A stretch of DNA of 64,000 nt from assembly GCF_026624755.1 (NCBI RefSeq), contig NZ_JAPMXC010000001.1:62001-126000 (forward strand). Direction: 5' to 3'. The translations under genes were made by a program, and so were the position numbers. Below are positions 34,897-44,831 of this stretch, in pieces (the first letter of the stretch is position 1; each line of letters opens with the position of its first letter). This DNA comes from Robbsia betulipollinis (GTDB lineage: Bacteria; Pseudomonadota; Gammaproteobacteria; Burkholderiales; Burkholderiaceae). The notes under the pieces are model-generated. The model was given only the letters and a program-made list of their open reading frames with translations. It searched no databases and was not told the origin of the DNA.

Positions 34897-35274
34897 ATGG
34901 GAAAGACCATCATGATCGTCGACGACTCGGCCTCGGTTCGCCAGGTCGTCGGCATCGCCCTCAAGGGCGCGGGTTACGAAGTGCTGGAAGGCAGCGACGG
35001 CGCGGATGCGCTCGCGAAGCTCAACCGGCTGGCGGGCAAGCGCGTTCACCTGATCATCAGCGACGTGAACATGCCGAACATGGATGGCATCAGTTTCGTC
35101 AAGGCCGTCAAGCAATTGCCGCTTTTCAAATTCGTACCGATCATCATGTTGACGACGGAATCCCAGGAAGCGCGCAAGCTCGAAGGACAGGCCGCGGGCG
35201 CCAAGGCCTGGGTGGTCAAGCCCTTCGTCCCCGAGCGGCTGCTGGGCGCCGTGCAGAAGCTGGTGGCGCCATGA
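34897..35274 (+). CDS. cheY: Single-domain response regulator (CheY)
   Basis: Receiver protein of 125 residues that is phosphorylated by CheA and would act on the flagellar motor or another output. Key residues: acidic pair Asp9/Asp10, phosphorylation site Asp56 in 'LIISDVNMPNMDG', Thr87 after 'IIMLTTES', and Lys108 in 'WVVKPF'. Start ATG 34897 nine bases after the previous stop. Its stop overlaps the STAS gene. Confidence 0.93.
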   Translation: MGKTIMIVDDSASVRQVVGIALKGAGYEVLEGSDGADALAKLNRLAGKRVHLIISDVNMPNMDGISFVKAVKQLPLFKFVPIIMLTTESQEARKLEGQAAGAKAWVVKPFVPERLLGAVQKLVAP

Positions 35275-35669
35275 TGTCGGGGACCGGGCCCGGCACCGTG
35301 GCGCGGACGCCGGCCGGAGCATGGCCGGTATACCTGTCGATCGATGGCGAAATGACGATCTACCGGGCGAGCGAGTTGAAGGAACTGATCGCGCGCACGT
35401 TCCACGGCGACGCCGCGGGCGATTTGCCGGCGGTGCTCGGGTCGAATCGCGACGTGGACCTGGATCTGTCCGCCGTGAGCGCGCTGGACGCGGCGGGGCT
35501 GCAACTGCTGCTGCTGTTCAACCGCCCGGCCTGCATGGACAACCGACGCCTGCGCCTCGTGGCGCCCAGCGCGGCGGTGCAGGACGCGCTGGCGCTCGTG
35601 CATCTCTCCTCGGCCTTCGAGTGCGTGCCGTCGGAGCGCAATCTGCTGACCGTCTCCCGCGAGTCATGA
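35271..35669 (+). CDS. STAS-domain protein in chemotaxis operon, without the phosphorylatable serine
   Basis: Small cytoplasmic protein of 132 residues related to anti-sigma-factor antagonists. The core reads 'DVDLDLSAVSALDAAGLQLLLLF'. In SpoIIAA-type proteins the corresponding loop is 'D-S-S-G-L' with a phosphorylated Ser; here both Ser are Ala, so this copy should not be switched by a serine kinase. Starts at 35271, overlapping the cheY stop, and ends one base before cheA. STAS genes between cheY and cheA recur in beta- and gammaproteobacterial chemosensory operons; the role is not settled. Confidence 0.85.
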   Translation: MMSGTGPGTVARTPAGAWPVYLSIDGEMTIYRASELKELIARTFHGDAAGDLPAVLGSNRDVDLDLSAVSALDAAGLQLLLLFNRPACMDNRRLRLVAPSAAVQDALALVHLSSAFECVPSERNLLTVSRES

Positions 35670-35670
35670 G

Positions 35671-37944
35671 ATGAACCTCGATCAAGCGTGGCAGACCTTT
35701 TTCGCCGAGTGCGCCGAACTCCTGGAGGAGATGGAAAGCGCCTTGCTCTCGATCGGCCATGGCGATCAGTGCGCGGAACTGATCCGCGTGATTTTCCGCG
35801 CGGCGCATACCATCAAGGGCTCGGCCGGCCTGTTCGGTCTCGACGGCATCGTGGCCTTCACCCACGATCTGGAAAGCGTGCTGGACGAAATGCGCGAAGG
35901 CCGCGTGCCCGTGAACGCGCGCCTGGTCGAGTTGCTGCTCAGTTGCCGCGATCACGTCGGCCGGCTGGTCGATCATGCCGCGGCGCATCCGCACCCGGCG
36001 GGCGAGCGTGCCGCGCCGGACGCCGAACTCGTCGCCGAAGGCATCCCGTTGTCCGTGGCGCTGCGCGGCTATCTGGCGCCATCGAATCGCGCGTCCGCCG
36101 CAGAGGGCGCCGGGACGCCCGGCGGGGAGCGGGAGGGCGCGCGCGTCGATGCCCGCGTGCATGCCGGCGCCGGTGCCGGTGACGCCGCCGATCTTCCCGC
36201 GCGCGACGGTGTCGATGCGGGGGCGTCCGCTGCGGCGCACGACACCAGCGACAGCGAGAACTGGCACATTTCGCTGCGCTTCGGCGAGGACGTCCTGCGT
36301 CACGGCATGGACCCGCTGTCCTTCATCCATTATTTGCAGACGGTCGCCGAGATCGTCACCGTCGAGACGCTGGTGGGCCGGTTGCCCGTGGCGGCGGAGA
36401 TGGATCCCGAGACCTGCTATCTGAGCTTCGAGATCGTTTTTCGCAGTGCCGCCGACAAGGCGACCATCGAGAACGTCTTCGAGTTCGTGCGCGACGATTG
36501 CGATATCCGGATCCTGCCGCCGCACAGCCGGATGGACGACTATCTGGCCCTGATCCGCGACTGTCCCGAAAGCGAAAACGTGCGGCTGGGCGAGATCCTG
36601 GTGCGTTGCGGCACGCTGACCGCCCGGGAACTGGAGAACGCGCTGGCCCATCAGGCCGCGGCGGCGGCGGCCAGCGACGAGGTGCCGCTGCTCGGCGACC
36701 TGCTGGTCGACCAGGGCGCGGTGCAGCCGAAGGTGGTGGCGGCGGCGCTCGACAAGCAGCGGCGCGTGAGCCACGTCAAGGCGCAGGAAAACCGCTCGGT
36801 ACGCGTCGATTCCGACAAGCTCGACCGGTTGATCGACCTGGTCGGCGAACTGACGATCGCCGGCGCGAGCATCGGCGTGCTTGCCCAGCGCGGTGACAAT
36901 ATCGAATTGCTGGAATCGGTGTCCACGCTCGCCACCCTCGTGCAGGACGTACGCGACAGCGCGCTGCAATTGCGAATGGTGAAGATCGGATCGACCTTCA
37001 GCAAGTTCCAGCGCGTCGTCCATGACGTATCTGCGGCGCTCGGCAAGGACATCGTGCTCGAGACCGCGGGCGAGGACACCGAACTCGACAAGGCGGTGAT
37101 CGAGAAGATCGGTGATCCGTTGATGCATCTCATCCGCAACGCGATGGACCACGGCATCGAGTCCGTCGCGCGGCGCCGCGCGCAGGGCAAGCCGGACCAG
37201 GGCACGGTCCGACTCAACGCGTATCACGAGGCCAGCCATATCGTGATCGAGATCGTCGACGACGGCGCGGGCTTGAACCGCGACAAGATCTTCGCGAAGG
37301 CAGTCGAGCGCGGACTCGTGGACGCCGGCAAGACGCTGAGCGATCGCGAGGTGTTCGAACTGATATTCGAACCGGGCTTTTCGACCGCCGACGCGGTCAC
37401 CAATCTCTCCGGCCGCGGCGTCGGCATGGATGTGGTGAAGAGCAACGTGCTGGCGTTGCGCGGCAGCGTGACGCTCGACAGCAAGGAGGGGCTGGGCACC
37501 GTCGTGCGGGTGACGCTGCCGCTCACGCTGGCGATCATCGATGGTTTCCTGGTGGAGGTGGCGGATTCGATCTTCGTCCTGCCGCTGAGCGTGGTCGAGG
37601 AGTGCATCGAATTCGCGCCGGCCCCCGATCAGCAACGCGACTACCTCGATCTGCGCGGCAGCATCCTGCCGTTCGCCCGCCTGCGCGACGTGTTCGAGCT
37701 GACCGGCGCGCAGCAGCGGCGCGAGAACGTGGTCGTGATCCGCCACGCGGGACGCAGGTTCGGGCTGGTGGTGGACAGACTGCTCGGCGAGTTCCAGACC
37801 GTGATCAAGCCGTTGAGCCGGCTGTTCGAGAAAAACCGCCTGATCAGTGGTTCGGCGATTCTCGGCAGCGGCCGCGTGGCCCTGATCCTGGATGTCGGCG
37901 CGCTCGCGCAGCGGCTCGAACAGGAGGCGTCGAGTTATGCCTGA
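35671..37944 (+). CDS. cheA: Chemotaxis histidine kinase CheA with MshEN-like repeat insert
   Basis: Kinase of 757 residues that phosphorylates CheY and CheB under receptor control. Order: HPt domain (1-105, phospho-His46 in '[12 protein letters not shown]'); a low-complexity part; a region of about 190-300; then two 24-residue repeats, '[20 protein letters not shown]' onward (305-328) and '[13 protein letters not shown]' onward (340-363); then the dimerisation, kinase (N-box '[12 protein letters not shown]', G-box '[13 protein letters not shown]') and CheW-like domains. The repeats resemble the MshEN/GspE N-terminal motif that binds c-di-GMP in other proteins. The kinase core looks intact. 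The usual CheY-binding P2 domain is not recognisable. Confidence 0.92.
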   Translation: MNLDQAWQTFFAECAELLEEMESALLSIGHGDQCAELIRVIFRAAHTIKGSAGLFGLDGIVAFTHDLESVLDEMREGRVPVNARLVELLLSCRDHVGRLVDHAAAHPHPAGERAAPDAELVAEGIPLSVALRGYLAPSNRASAAEGAGTPGGEREGARVDARVHAGAGAGDAADLPARDGVDAGASAAAHDTSDSENWHISLRFGEDVLRHGMDPLSFIHYLQTVAEIVTVETLVGRLPVAAEMDPETCYLSFEIVFRSAADKATIENVFEFVRDDCDIRILPPHSRMDDYLALIRDCPESENVRLGEILVRCGTLTARELENALAHQAAAAAASDEVPLLGDLLVDQGAVQPKVVAAALDKQRRVSHVKAQENRSVRVDSDKLDRLIDLVGELTIAGASIGVLAQRGDNIELLESVSTLATLVQDVRDSALQLRMVKIGSTFSKFQRVVHDVSAALGKDIVLETAGEDTELDKAVIEKIGDPLMHLIRNAMDHGIESVARRRAQGKPDQGTVRLNAYHEASHIVIEIVDDGAGLNRDKIFAKAVERGLVDAGKTLSDREVFELIFEPGFSTADAVTNLSGRGVGMDVVKSNVLALRGSVTLDSKEGLGTVVRVTLPLTLAIIDGFLVEVADSIFVLPLSVVEECIEFAPAPDQQRDYLDLRGSILPFARLRDVFELTGAQQRRENVVVIRHAGRRFGLVVDRLLGEFQTVIKPLSRLFEKNRLISGSAILGSGRVALILDVGALAQRLEQEASSYA

Positions 37945-38078
37945 CCAATGAATTGCTCCGCCAAACCCCATGCTATGCAGGCCGAACCCCGGGTTCGGTC
38001 CATCAGAAATCCGTATCGGTCGATCCGTCGAACCACCCTGGCTCGGATCGCGGATTCGACTACCTCACGAGGGACGCA

Positions 38079-40010
38079 ATGAACTGGTTCACGAATTTGA
38101 AGATTGGCGGCAAGCTCGCCCTCGCGTTCACCATCACGGTGTTTTTGAGCCTGGTGCTGGGCGCCGTGGCGCTGTTCCAGCTGAACGCCCTGAACAGCAA
38201 CACGAACGCGCTCGCGACCAACTGGTTGCCGTCCGTCGGCGTCATCGGCGAAATGCGCGCGCGTCTGTATGACTTCCGCATCAACGAACTGCAGCGTCTG
38301 CTGTCTGCGACGGACGCCGACAAGAGCCGCTTCGACGGTCTGATGGAAAGTGCGCGGGTGAGCTATGCCGCGGCGCAGCATGCCTACGAACCGATGATCT
38401 CCGAGGGCGCGGAACGCAACGCCTATCAGGAGTTCGGCCACAAGATGGCGCGCTACATGGATCTGCACGAGCAGGTGATGGGTTTCGCCAAACGCGGCGA
38501 CGATGTCACCGCGCTGGCCCTCGCGCGTGGCGACGAGTCCAAGGCGCGCACCGACATGACGCAGTCGCTCGAAGAGCTGGTGAAGATCAACACGAACGGC
38601 GGCATGCACGAGGCGAACCAGGCCGCGGGGACCTTCGTCACCGCCCGCAACTGGATTCTCATCGACGCGTTGGTGATCGCCGTACTGAGCGTGATCGTCG
38701 GCGTGCTGATCACGCGCAGCGTGTCGGCACCGCTGCGCGAGGCGGTCCTGCGCGTCAACCGTCTGGCGGCGGGCGAACTGGTGATCGACAGCCGGCAGAG
38801 TTCGCGGGACGAAGCGGGACAGGTACTGAGCGCGGTGCAGAACATGACGGAGACGATGAAACGGGTGACCGAGGGTCAGCAGCGTCTCACCGAGGCGGCA
38901 AACCGGGGCGACTTCAGCGCCCGCATCGATACGCGCGGGCTGCAGGGTTATCAGGCGGAACTCGCCGAGGGTCTGCATCGCTTGCTGCACACCACCGGCG
39001 AGAGCGTCGCCGACGTCGTGCGCCTGATGGCCGCGGTCTCCGAGGGCGATCTCACCCAGAAGATCGACAAGCACTATGAAGGCGCGTTCGCCGAGTTGAA
39101 GACCTACACGAACGACACCGTGGCGAAGCTGGCGACGGTGGTGGCGGAGGTGAGCAGCGGCGCCGAGGCGTTGGCGTCGGCGTCGGAAGAGGTGAGCGCC
39201 ACCGCGCAATCGCTGTCGCAGGCGGCGACCGAACAGGCCGCGGGCGTCGAGGAGACCGGCGCATCGGTCGAGCAAATGACGGCATCGATCTCGCAGAACG
39301 CCGAGAACGCCCGCGTCACCGACGGCATGGCCAGCAAGGCGGCGCAGGAAGCCGTCGAAGGGGGCGCGGCGGTGAAGGAAACGGTTGCCGCGATGAAGCA
39401 GATCGCCGCGAAGATCGGCATCATCGACGATATCGCGTACCAGACCAATCTGCTGGCGTTGAACGCGGCGATCGAGGCCGCGCGCGCCGGCGAGCACGGC
39501 AAGGGGTTCGCGGTGGTGGCGGCGGAAGTGCGCAAGCTCGCCGAGCGCAGTCAGGTTGCCGCGCAGGAGATCGGCAGCATCGCCGGCAGCAGCGTCGAGC
39601 TGGCGGAGAAGGCGGGTCAGTTGCTCAACGAGATGGTGCCCAACATCCGCAAGACGTCAGAACTGGTGCAGGAGATCACGGCCGCGTCCGAGGAGCAGTC
39701 TTCCGGCGTCAGTCAGATCAATATCGCGATCGGGCAACTGAGCCAGACGACGCAGCAGAACGCATCGAGCTCCGAGGAACTGGCCTCCACCTCGGAGGAG
39801 ATGAGCAGCCAGGCGGATCAGTTGCGGCGTACCATCGGCTTCTTCAACGTCGGCGACAACGGGCCGGGCCGCGCGCTGCCGGGTGGCGCGCGTCGTACCG
39901 GAACGGTCACCGGCATGCCGCATGGCATCGCCAAGACGCCGCGCCGCCGTGCCGAGACGGGGCTGGATTTCAGCAACGCGCCGAACGAAGCCATGTTCGT
40001 GAAATATTGA
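38079..40010 (+). CDS. Methyl-accepting chemotaxis protein (four-helix-bundle sensor, HAMP)
   Basis: Transmembrane receptor of 643 residues. A first membrane helix near residues 10-30 ('[19 protein letters not shown]'), a four-helix-bundle periplasmic sensor (about 35-185), a second helix ('[18 protein letters not shown]'), HAMP regions on the inner side (a second HAMP-like block about 290-340), and the signalling domain with tip '[35 protein letters not shown]'. Start ATG 38079 is 134 bases after cheA. The tail ends 'NEAMFVKY', with no NWETF-type tether. Probably the main receptor of this cluster. Confidence 0.93.
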   Translation: MNWFTNLKIGGKLALAFTITVFLSLVLGAVALFQLNALNSNTNALATNWLPSVGVIGEMRARLYDFRINELQRLLSATDADKSRFDGLMESARVSYAAAQHAYEPMISEGAERNAYQEFGHKMARYMDLHEQVMGFAKRGDDVTALALARGDESKARTDMTQSLEELVKINTNGGMHEANQAAGTFVTARNWILIDALVIAVLSVIVGVLITRSVSAPLREAVLRVNRLAAGELVIDSRQSSRDEAGQVLSAVQNMTETMKRVTEGQQRLTEAANRGDFSARIDTRGLQGYQAELAEGLHRLLHTTGESVADVVRLMAAVSEGDLTQKIDKHYEGAFAELKTYTNDTVAKLATVVAEVSSGAEALASASEEVSATAQSLSQAATEQAAGVEETGASVEQMTASISQNAENARVTDGMASKAAQEAVEGGAAVKETVAAMKQIAAKIGIIDDIAYQTNLLALNAAIEAARAGEHGKGFAVVAAEVRKLAERSQVAAQEIGSIAGSSVELAEKAGQLLNEMVPNIRKTSELVQEITAASEEQSSGVSQINIAIGQLSQTTQQNASSSEELASTSEEMSSQADQLRRTIGFFNVGDNGPGRALPGGARRTGTVTGMPHGIAKTPRRRAETGLDFSNAPNEAMFVKY

Positions 40011-40022
40011 GCCGATACCGTC

Positions 40023-40577
40023 ATGATGCAGACCACGCAAGCGGTTGATGCACACGTGCCGCAGGGTGCCGAGCATGCGCAATATCTGACGTTCGTGCTG
40101 GGTACCGAGGTCTTCGGACTGGGCATTCTGGTCGTGAAGGAAATCATCGGCTATGGCGGCGTGACCCGGGTGCCGATGATGTCGGAATGCGTGCGCGGCG
40201 TCATCAATCTGCGCGGCTCGGTGATTCCGGTCATCGATCTGGGCTGCCGATTCGGGCTGGGCGCGCGTCCGGTCACGAAGCGGACCTGCGTGGTGATCGT
40301 CGAACTGGCGCCCGCCGAGGGGGCGGGCAACGGACAGGGCGACGCGCAGATCTTCGGGTTGATCGTCGATGCCGTCAACGCCGTGCTGAACATCGCGCGG
40401 GCCGATATCGAGCCGCCGCCCGCGTTCGGCGCGAAGATCAACGCCACCTATCTGCACGGCATGGGGCGCGTGGACGAGCGACTGATCATGCTGCTCGAGC
40501 CGCATTGCATCCTGGCGAGCGAAAACACCGAAGACGCGGCCGGCGATGCCGTGCCGCGCCTGGGATTGCATTCGTGA
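40023..40577 (+). CDS. cheW: Chemotaxis coupling protein CheW
   Basis: Adaptor of 184 residues that links receptors with CheA. Shows the CheW fold: 'QYLTFVLGTEVFGLGILVVKEIIGY', 'VTRVPMMSECVRGVINLRGSVIPVIDLGCRFGL', 'FGLIVDAVNAVLNI'. The stop overlaps the GTG start of cheR. Two tandem ATGs open the frame (40023, 40026), either usable. Confidence 0.94.
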   Translation: MMQTTQAVDAHVPQGAEHAQYLTFVLGTEVFGLGILVVKEIIGYGGVTRVPMMSECVRGVINLRGSVIPVIDLGCRFGLGARPVTKRTCVVIVELAPAEGAGNGQGDAQIFGLIVDAVNAVLNIARADIEPPPAFGAKINATYLHGMGRVDERLIMLLEPHCILASENTEDAAGDAVPRLGLHS

Positions 40578-41437
40578 CGTCGCCGGTTCCGCCGTCCGGC
40601 GGCCCGGTGCTCGCGGACCACGAGTTCCGCCAGATCCAGCGTTTCATCCAGGAAACGGCCGGCATCACCATGAACGATGCTAAGAAAGCGTTGGTGAGCG
40701 GGCGTCTGTCCAAGCGTCTGTCGGTCTGCGGCGTGCAGAGTTACGGTGCGTATCTGGCGCTCCTGCAATCGCCCGACGAGGCCGACGAGGTGCAGCAGGC
40801 CATCGACGTGCTGACCACCAACGAAACCTATTTCTTTCGCGAACAAAAACACTTCGATGCGCTGCGCATGGTCGCACGCGATTTCGCTGCCGCGTCCGCT
40901 CGGGAGGCGGGCCGCGAGGGGCCGCGCCGGCTCCAGCCGTTTCGCGTGTGGAGCGCGGCGAGTTCGAGCGGCGAGGAAGCCTACAGCATCGCGATGCTGC
41001 TGGCGGACACCCTGCCGAAAAACGCATGGGAAGTGGTGGGCACCGACATCAGCTCGCGCATGGTGCTCAAGGCACGCCGGGGACATTACCCCGACGAGCG
41101 CGCGCGGCAGATCGCGCCGGACTATCTGAAAAGATTCTGCCTGCGCGGCATCGAAGACTACGCGGGCAGTTTCCTGATCGAACCGGGTTTGCGCGAGAGG
41201 GTCGCGTTCCATCAGCTCAATCTCAATGCCGCATTGCCGTCTCTGGGCAGGTTCGACGTGATCTTCCTGCGCAATGTGATGATCTATTTTTCGATGGAAA
41301 CGCGCCGGCAGGTGGTGGAGCGGATCGTCGATGTGCTGCGCCCGGGAGGATATCTGTACGTGGGTCTGTCCGAAACGCTCAACGGGGTGACCACCGCGCT
41401 GTCGGTCGTCGCGCCCTCGATTTACGTGAAGGCGTGA
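40574..41437 (+). CDS. cheR: Chemotaxis protein methyltransferase CheR
   Basis: SAM-dependent methyltransferase of 287 residues that methylates receptor glutamates. N-terminal helical domain ('[19 protein letters not shown]', '[15 protein letters not shown]'), then the catalytic Rossmann domain ('[21 protein letters not shown]', '[17 protein letters not shown]', '[13 protein letters not shown]'). GTG start at 40574 overlaps cheW (GTGA). One base separates it from cheB. Confidence 0.94.
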   Translation: MTSPVPPSGGPVLADHEFRQIQRFIQETAGITMNDAKKALVSGRLSKRLSVCGVQSYGAYLALLQSPDEADEVQQAIDVLTTNETYFFREQKHFDALRMVARDFAAASAREAGREGPRRLQPFRVWSAASSSGEEAYSIAMLLADTLPKNAWEVVGTDISSRMVLKARRGHYPDERARQIAPDYLKRFCLRGIEDYAGSFLIEPGLRERVAFHQLNLNAALPSLGRFDVIFLRNVMIYFSMETRRQVVERIVDVLRPGGYLYVGLSETLNGVTTALSVVAPSIYVKA

Positions 41438-41438
41438 G

Positions 41439-42614
41439 ATGGCGCCCCTGACTCGCAGAGACAGCACGCACAAACCCGCGGTGCTGGTCATCGACGATTC
41501 GGCGCTGATGCGCACCGTGATGTCGGAATTGCTGCGCGCCGACCCGGACATGGGGGCGGTCGTCACGGCGTCCGATCCGCTGGTGGCGATGGAGCGCATG
41601 AAGAAAAGCTGGCCCGATGTCATGGTGCTGGATATCGAGATGCCGCGCATGGACGGGCTGACGTTCCTGCGCAAGATCATGGAGGAGCGACCGACGCCGG
41701 TGATCATCTGCTCGACCCTCACCGAACGCAACGCCGCCACCACCCTGGAGGCGCTGGCCGCGGGCGCGGTGGCGGTGATCGAGAAGCCGCATCTGGGCCT
41801 CAAGCAGTTCCTGACCGAGACCGCGGCGGAATTGCGTGCTACCGTCCTGGCCGCCGCGCGCCCTGCCTCGCTCATGCCGCGTGGCGAGTCGCGGGCGGCA
41901 TGGGGAGCGGGCACGGCATCGGGCGCGGCGGAAACGTTGACGGGCTTTGCGTCGTCTGCGACGTCCGCGCGTGGCGGCGCGGGAGAGCACGGCAAGCACA
42001 ATGCCGATGTGATTCTCGCGCCAGCGGATGGACGGCCGATGACCGTGACGACGGACCGGGTCGTCGCGCTCGGCACCTCCACCGGCGGCACCCAGGCGCT
42101 CGAGCGGGTGCTGACGCGTCTGCCGCGGGTATGCCCCGGCATCGTCATCGTGCAGCACATGCCGGAGAAATTCACCGCCGCCTTCGCCACGCGCCTCAGC
42201 GGTCTGTGTCAGATCGACGTGGTCGAAGCGCGCGGCGGCGAGCGCGTGACGCCGGGCCGGGCGTTGATCGCGCCGGGCGGCCGGCATATGCTGCTGCGGC
42301 GCAGCGGCGCGCAATATTATGTCGACGTGGTCGAGGGGCCGCTGGTGAACCGCCACCGGCCGTCCGTCGATGTCCTGTTCCGGTCGGTCGCGAAGAGTGC
42401 CGGGCGCAATGCGCTGGGCGTCATCATGACCGGCATGGGCGACGACGGCGCCGCGGGTCTGCTGGAGATGCGACGCGCCGGCGCGCGCACGCTCGCGCAG
42501 GACGAAGCGAGCTGCGTGGTGTACGGCATGCCGAAGGCGGCGCTGCGCCGGGAGGCCGCGGATGCGAGCGTGTCGCTGGATGGCATCGCGCCGGAAATTC
42601 TGCGCCCATGGTGA
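41439..42614 (+). CDS. cheB: Chemotaxis methylesterase/deamidase CheB
   Basis: Response regulator with esterase output, 391 residues, reversing CheR. Receiver domain: acidic pair in 'VIDDSALMR', phospho-Asp in '[13 protein letters not shown]', Lys in 'VIEKPHLG'. After an Ala/Gly linker the esterase shows its triad: Ser in '[12 protein letters not shown]', His in '[12 protein letters not shown]', Asp in '[12 protein letters not shown]'. Last gene of the operon. There is no cheD and no cheZ in it. Confidence 0.94.
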   Translation: MAPLTRRDSTHKPAVLVIDDSALMRTVMSELLRADPDMGAVVTASDPLVAMERMKKSWPDVMVLDIEMPRMDGLTFLRKIMEERPTPVIICSTLTERNAATTLEALAAGAVAVIEKPHLGLKQFLTETAAELRATVLAAARPASLMPRGESRAAWGAGTASGAAETLTGFASSATSARGGAGEHGKHNADVILAPADGRPMTVTTDRVVALGTSTGGTQALERVLTRLPRVCPGIVIVQHMPEKFTAAFATRLSGLCQIDVVEARGGERVTPGRALIAPGGRHMLLRRSGAQYYVDVVEGPLVNRHRPSVDVLFRSVAKSAGRNALGVIMTGMGDDGAAGLLEMRRAGARTLAQDEASCVVYGMPKAALRREAADASVSLDGIAPEILRPW

Positions 42615-42672
42615 GGATGCCGCGCGACGGCCGGCGGGGAAGGCCCGTTACGGCAGGGAGCGCGCGGACCTT

Positions 42673-44088
42673 TCAGCGCCGGCCGCGCGCGATCTCCGCG
42701 CCGGCGTCGGCCGCCATGCGACGCGTCACCGGAATCGAGCCCAGCGAGAACAGGCCGATGATCACGAACGCCGGTGCGAAGTCGGTCCATTGAAACGCGG
42801 CGCGCCCCGAAAGGTGATGGGTCAACTGCACGACCAGTCCGCCGACCGCGACACCCAGGCCCAGCGACAATTGCTGGACCACGCTTGCGAGGCTGGTGGC
42901 GCGGCCGATGTCCGGCAAACCGATATCCGAGTAGGCGAGCGCGTTCAGCGCGGTGAATTGCAGCGACGGAAAGAAGCCGCTGAAAAGCACCACGGCCCAG
43001 ATCAGCCAGGTTGGCGTGCCCGGCACGAAGAAGCCGCATACGGCGATGGCGAGCGCGGAGAATGCAGCGTTGTAGGTGAGTACCGAGCGAAAGCCGAAAC
43101 GCCGCAAGACGCCGGACGCGAGCCATTTGACGAAGAGCGAGCCGAATGCGGAGCCGCAGGTGATCAGGCCGGAACGGAACGCCGACATGCCGAGCCCTTC
43201 CTGCAGGGTCAGCGGCAGGAGGAAGGGTAGCGCGCCCAGGCCGATGCGAAACAGGGACCCGCCGCCCACGCTCGTGCGAAACGTCGGGATGCGCAGAAAA
43301 CGCAATTCGAGCAGCGGTCGCGTCGCGCGCTTCGCGTACAGTATGTAGAAGCCGATCAGCGCGGCGCCGCAGAGGCTGGTGACCAATGCGCTGCGCTGGC
43401 TGATGATTTCGCCGCCCAGCAGCGACAGGCCGAGCAGGAACGAAGCGCCACCGCCGGCGGACAGGACGAAACCCAGCCAGTCCAGGCGCCCCGGATGCGG
43501 TTCGCGCGAGTTGACGATGAAGCGCCGCGCGAGCCAGATTCCCAGGACGCCGAACGGTACGTTGATGACGAAGATCAGGCGCCAGTGCAGATAGGTGGTG
43601 ATGAAACCGCCGAGCACCGGCCCCGCGGCCGGGCCCAGCAACGCGGGGATGCTCAGATAGTTCATCGCCCGCACGAAGTCCGCGCGCGGCACCGCGCGAA
43701 AGATGATGATGCGTCCCACCGGCACCATCATCGCGCCGCCGATCCCCTGGACGAAGCGCGCGACGGTGAACATTTCGAGAGACAGCGACGCCGCGCACAG
43801 CAGGGAACCCGCGACGAACACGCCGATCGCGCTCTGAAAAACGGGACGTGCGCCGAAGCGGTCGGCTACCCAGCCGCAGATCGGAATGAAGATTCCCAGG
43901 CCGACGACATAACTGATGACGCCGATCTGGATCACGACCGGATCGCGTCCGAAGTCGCGCGCCATGGCGGGCAGCGACGTGGCGATGACATTGGCATCCA
44001 TCGATTCCATGAACATCGCGAACGCGACGATCAATGGGGCGATCAGTTCCTTGGGAATGGCGACACGCATCGACGGATTCGGGGGCAC
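42673..44088 (-). CDS. MFS drug exporter, DHA2/EmrB-QacA family
   Basis: Inner-membrane proton-driven exporter of 471 residues with about 14 hydrophobic segments, as in DHA2 proteins. Motifs: 'DANVIATSLPAMARDFG' in the first helix, 'GWVADRFGARPVF' (motif A), and 'QGIGGAMMVPVGRIIIFR' with 'LGPAAGPVLGGFI' (motif C). It could export toxic compounds or dyes; no partner gene for an outer-membrane channel is nearby. Start ATG 44088; the reading frame continues farther upstream but without a Shine-Dalgarno and into the dps promoter. Convergent with cheB. Confidence 0.9.
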   Translation of the reverse strand: MPPNPSMRVAIPKELIAPLIVAFAMFMESMDANVIATSLPAMARDFGRDPVVIQIGVISYVVGLGIFIPICGWVADRFGARPVFQSAIGVFVAGSLLCAASLSLEMFTVARFVQGIGGAMMVPVGRIIIFRAVPRADFVRAMNYLSIPALLGPAAGPVLGGFITTYLHWRLIFVINVPFGVLGIWLARRFIVNSREPHPGRLDWLGFVLSAGGGASFLLGLSLLGGEIISQRSALVTSLCGAALIGFYILYAKRATRPLLELRFLRIPTFRTSVGGGSLFRIGLGALPFLLPLTLQEGLGMSAFRSGLITCGSAFGSLFVKWLASGVLRRFGFRSVLTYNAAFSALAIAVCGFFVPGTPTWLIWAVVLFSGFFPSLQFTALNALAYSDIGLPDIGRATSLASVVQQLSLGLGVAVGGLVVQLTHHLSGRAAFQWTDFAPAFVIIGLFSLGSIPVTRRMAADAGAEIARGRR

Positions 44089-44150
44089 GGCGCTGCGCCC
44101 CGGCTTTGCGGAAGAAGCGGGCTAGTTTATTACGAACGCGCCCCGATGCG

Positions 44151-44156
44151 TACAAT
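44151..44156 (+). promoter_or_regulatory. -10-like TACAAT upstream of dps
   Basis: TACAAT about 90 bases before the dps start, with no strong -35 at 17 bases. The 158-base divergent region between the MFS gene and dps would also hold regulator sites (OxyR-type in relatives), which I cannot define here. Confidence 0.3.
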
Positions 44157-44246
44157 TGATTCGGGAAACGCGGTTTTTCTCCCGCCATGTGCCCGCTGGC
44201 ACGAGTTCTGCTAATTTGACGGACAAACCATTCACTGGAGAGCCTG

Positions 44247-44768
44247 ATGAACGCAGTCAAGTCCGTTAAAAATACGAAGGCGTCCGGCGCCGGCAAGCTG
44301 ACGACACCCACCGATCTCGGCAACGATGCACGCAAGGAAGTGGCCGAAGGGCTGACGAAGTTGCTGGCCGATGTGTTCGCGCTGTTCGTGAAGACCAAGA
44401 ATTTCCACTGGCACGTCAGCGGTCCGCATTTCCGCGACTACCATCTGTTGCTCGACGATCAGGCCGGCTTCGTGTTCGCCATGGTCGATCCGATCGCGGA
44501 GCGCGCCCGCAAGCTCGGCGGCACGACGCTGCGTTCGGTCGGGCAGATCGCGTCGCTCAAGCGCCTGCCGGACAACGACGCGGAATTCGTCGCACCGGAA
44601 GCGATGCTGCACGAATTGCGCGAAGACAACGAAGCACTGGTGAAATACATGCGGGAACTGCATGACCTTTGCGACGACAAGGAAGACGTCGCGACCGCCA
44701 GCCTGATCGAGGACTGGATCGACCAGACCGAAGAGCGCGTCTGGTTCCTGTTCGAAGCCACGCGATAA
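44247..44768 (+). CDS. dps: DNA-binding ferritin-like protein Dps
   Basis: Subunit (173 residues) of a twelve-part cage that oxidises iron with hydrogen peroxide and shields DNA. Ferroxidase-region residues are visible in 'KNFHWHVSGPHFRDYHLLLDDQ' (two His, Asp-Asp in place of Asp-Glu) and 'AMVDPIAERARKLGGTTLRS'. The 20-residue N-terminal tail is Lys-rich, typical of DNA-binding members. Reading ATG 44247 follows GGAGAG. Stress or stationary-phase control is known in relatives. Confidence 0.94.
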   Translation: MNAVKSVKNTKASGAGKLTTPTDLGNDARKEVAEGLTKLLADVFALFVKTKNFHWHVSGPHFRDYHLLLDDQAGFVFAMVDPIAERARKLGGTTLRSVGQIASLKRLPDNDAEFVAPEAMLHELREDNEALVKYMRELHDLCDDKEDVATASLIEDWIDQTEERVWFLFEATR

Positions 44769-44831
44769 TCAAGGGGCGAGCCCGCGGCGATCTTCGTCAC
44801 GGGCCGACAGTGTGCCGCGCTGCCCGCCCGT

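Noticed and set aside
35518-37971. Long minus-strand open frame opposite cheA
   Set aside because: Antisense shadow of cheA; no protein-like composition and no Shine-Dalgarno.
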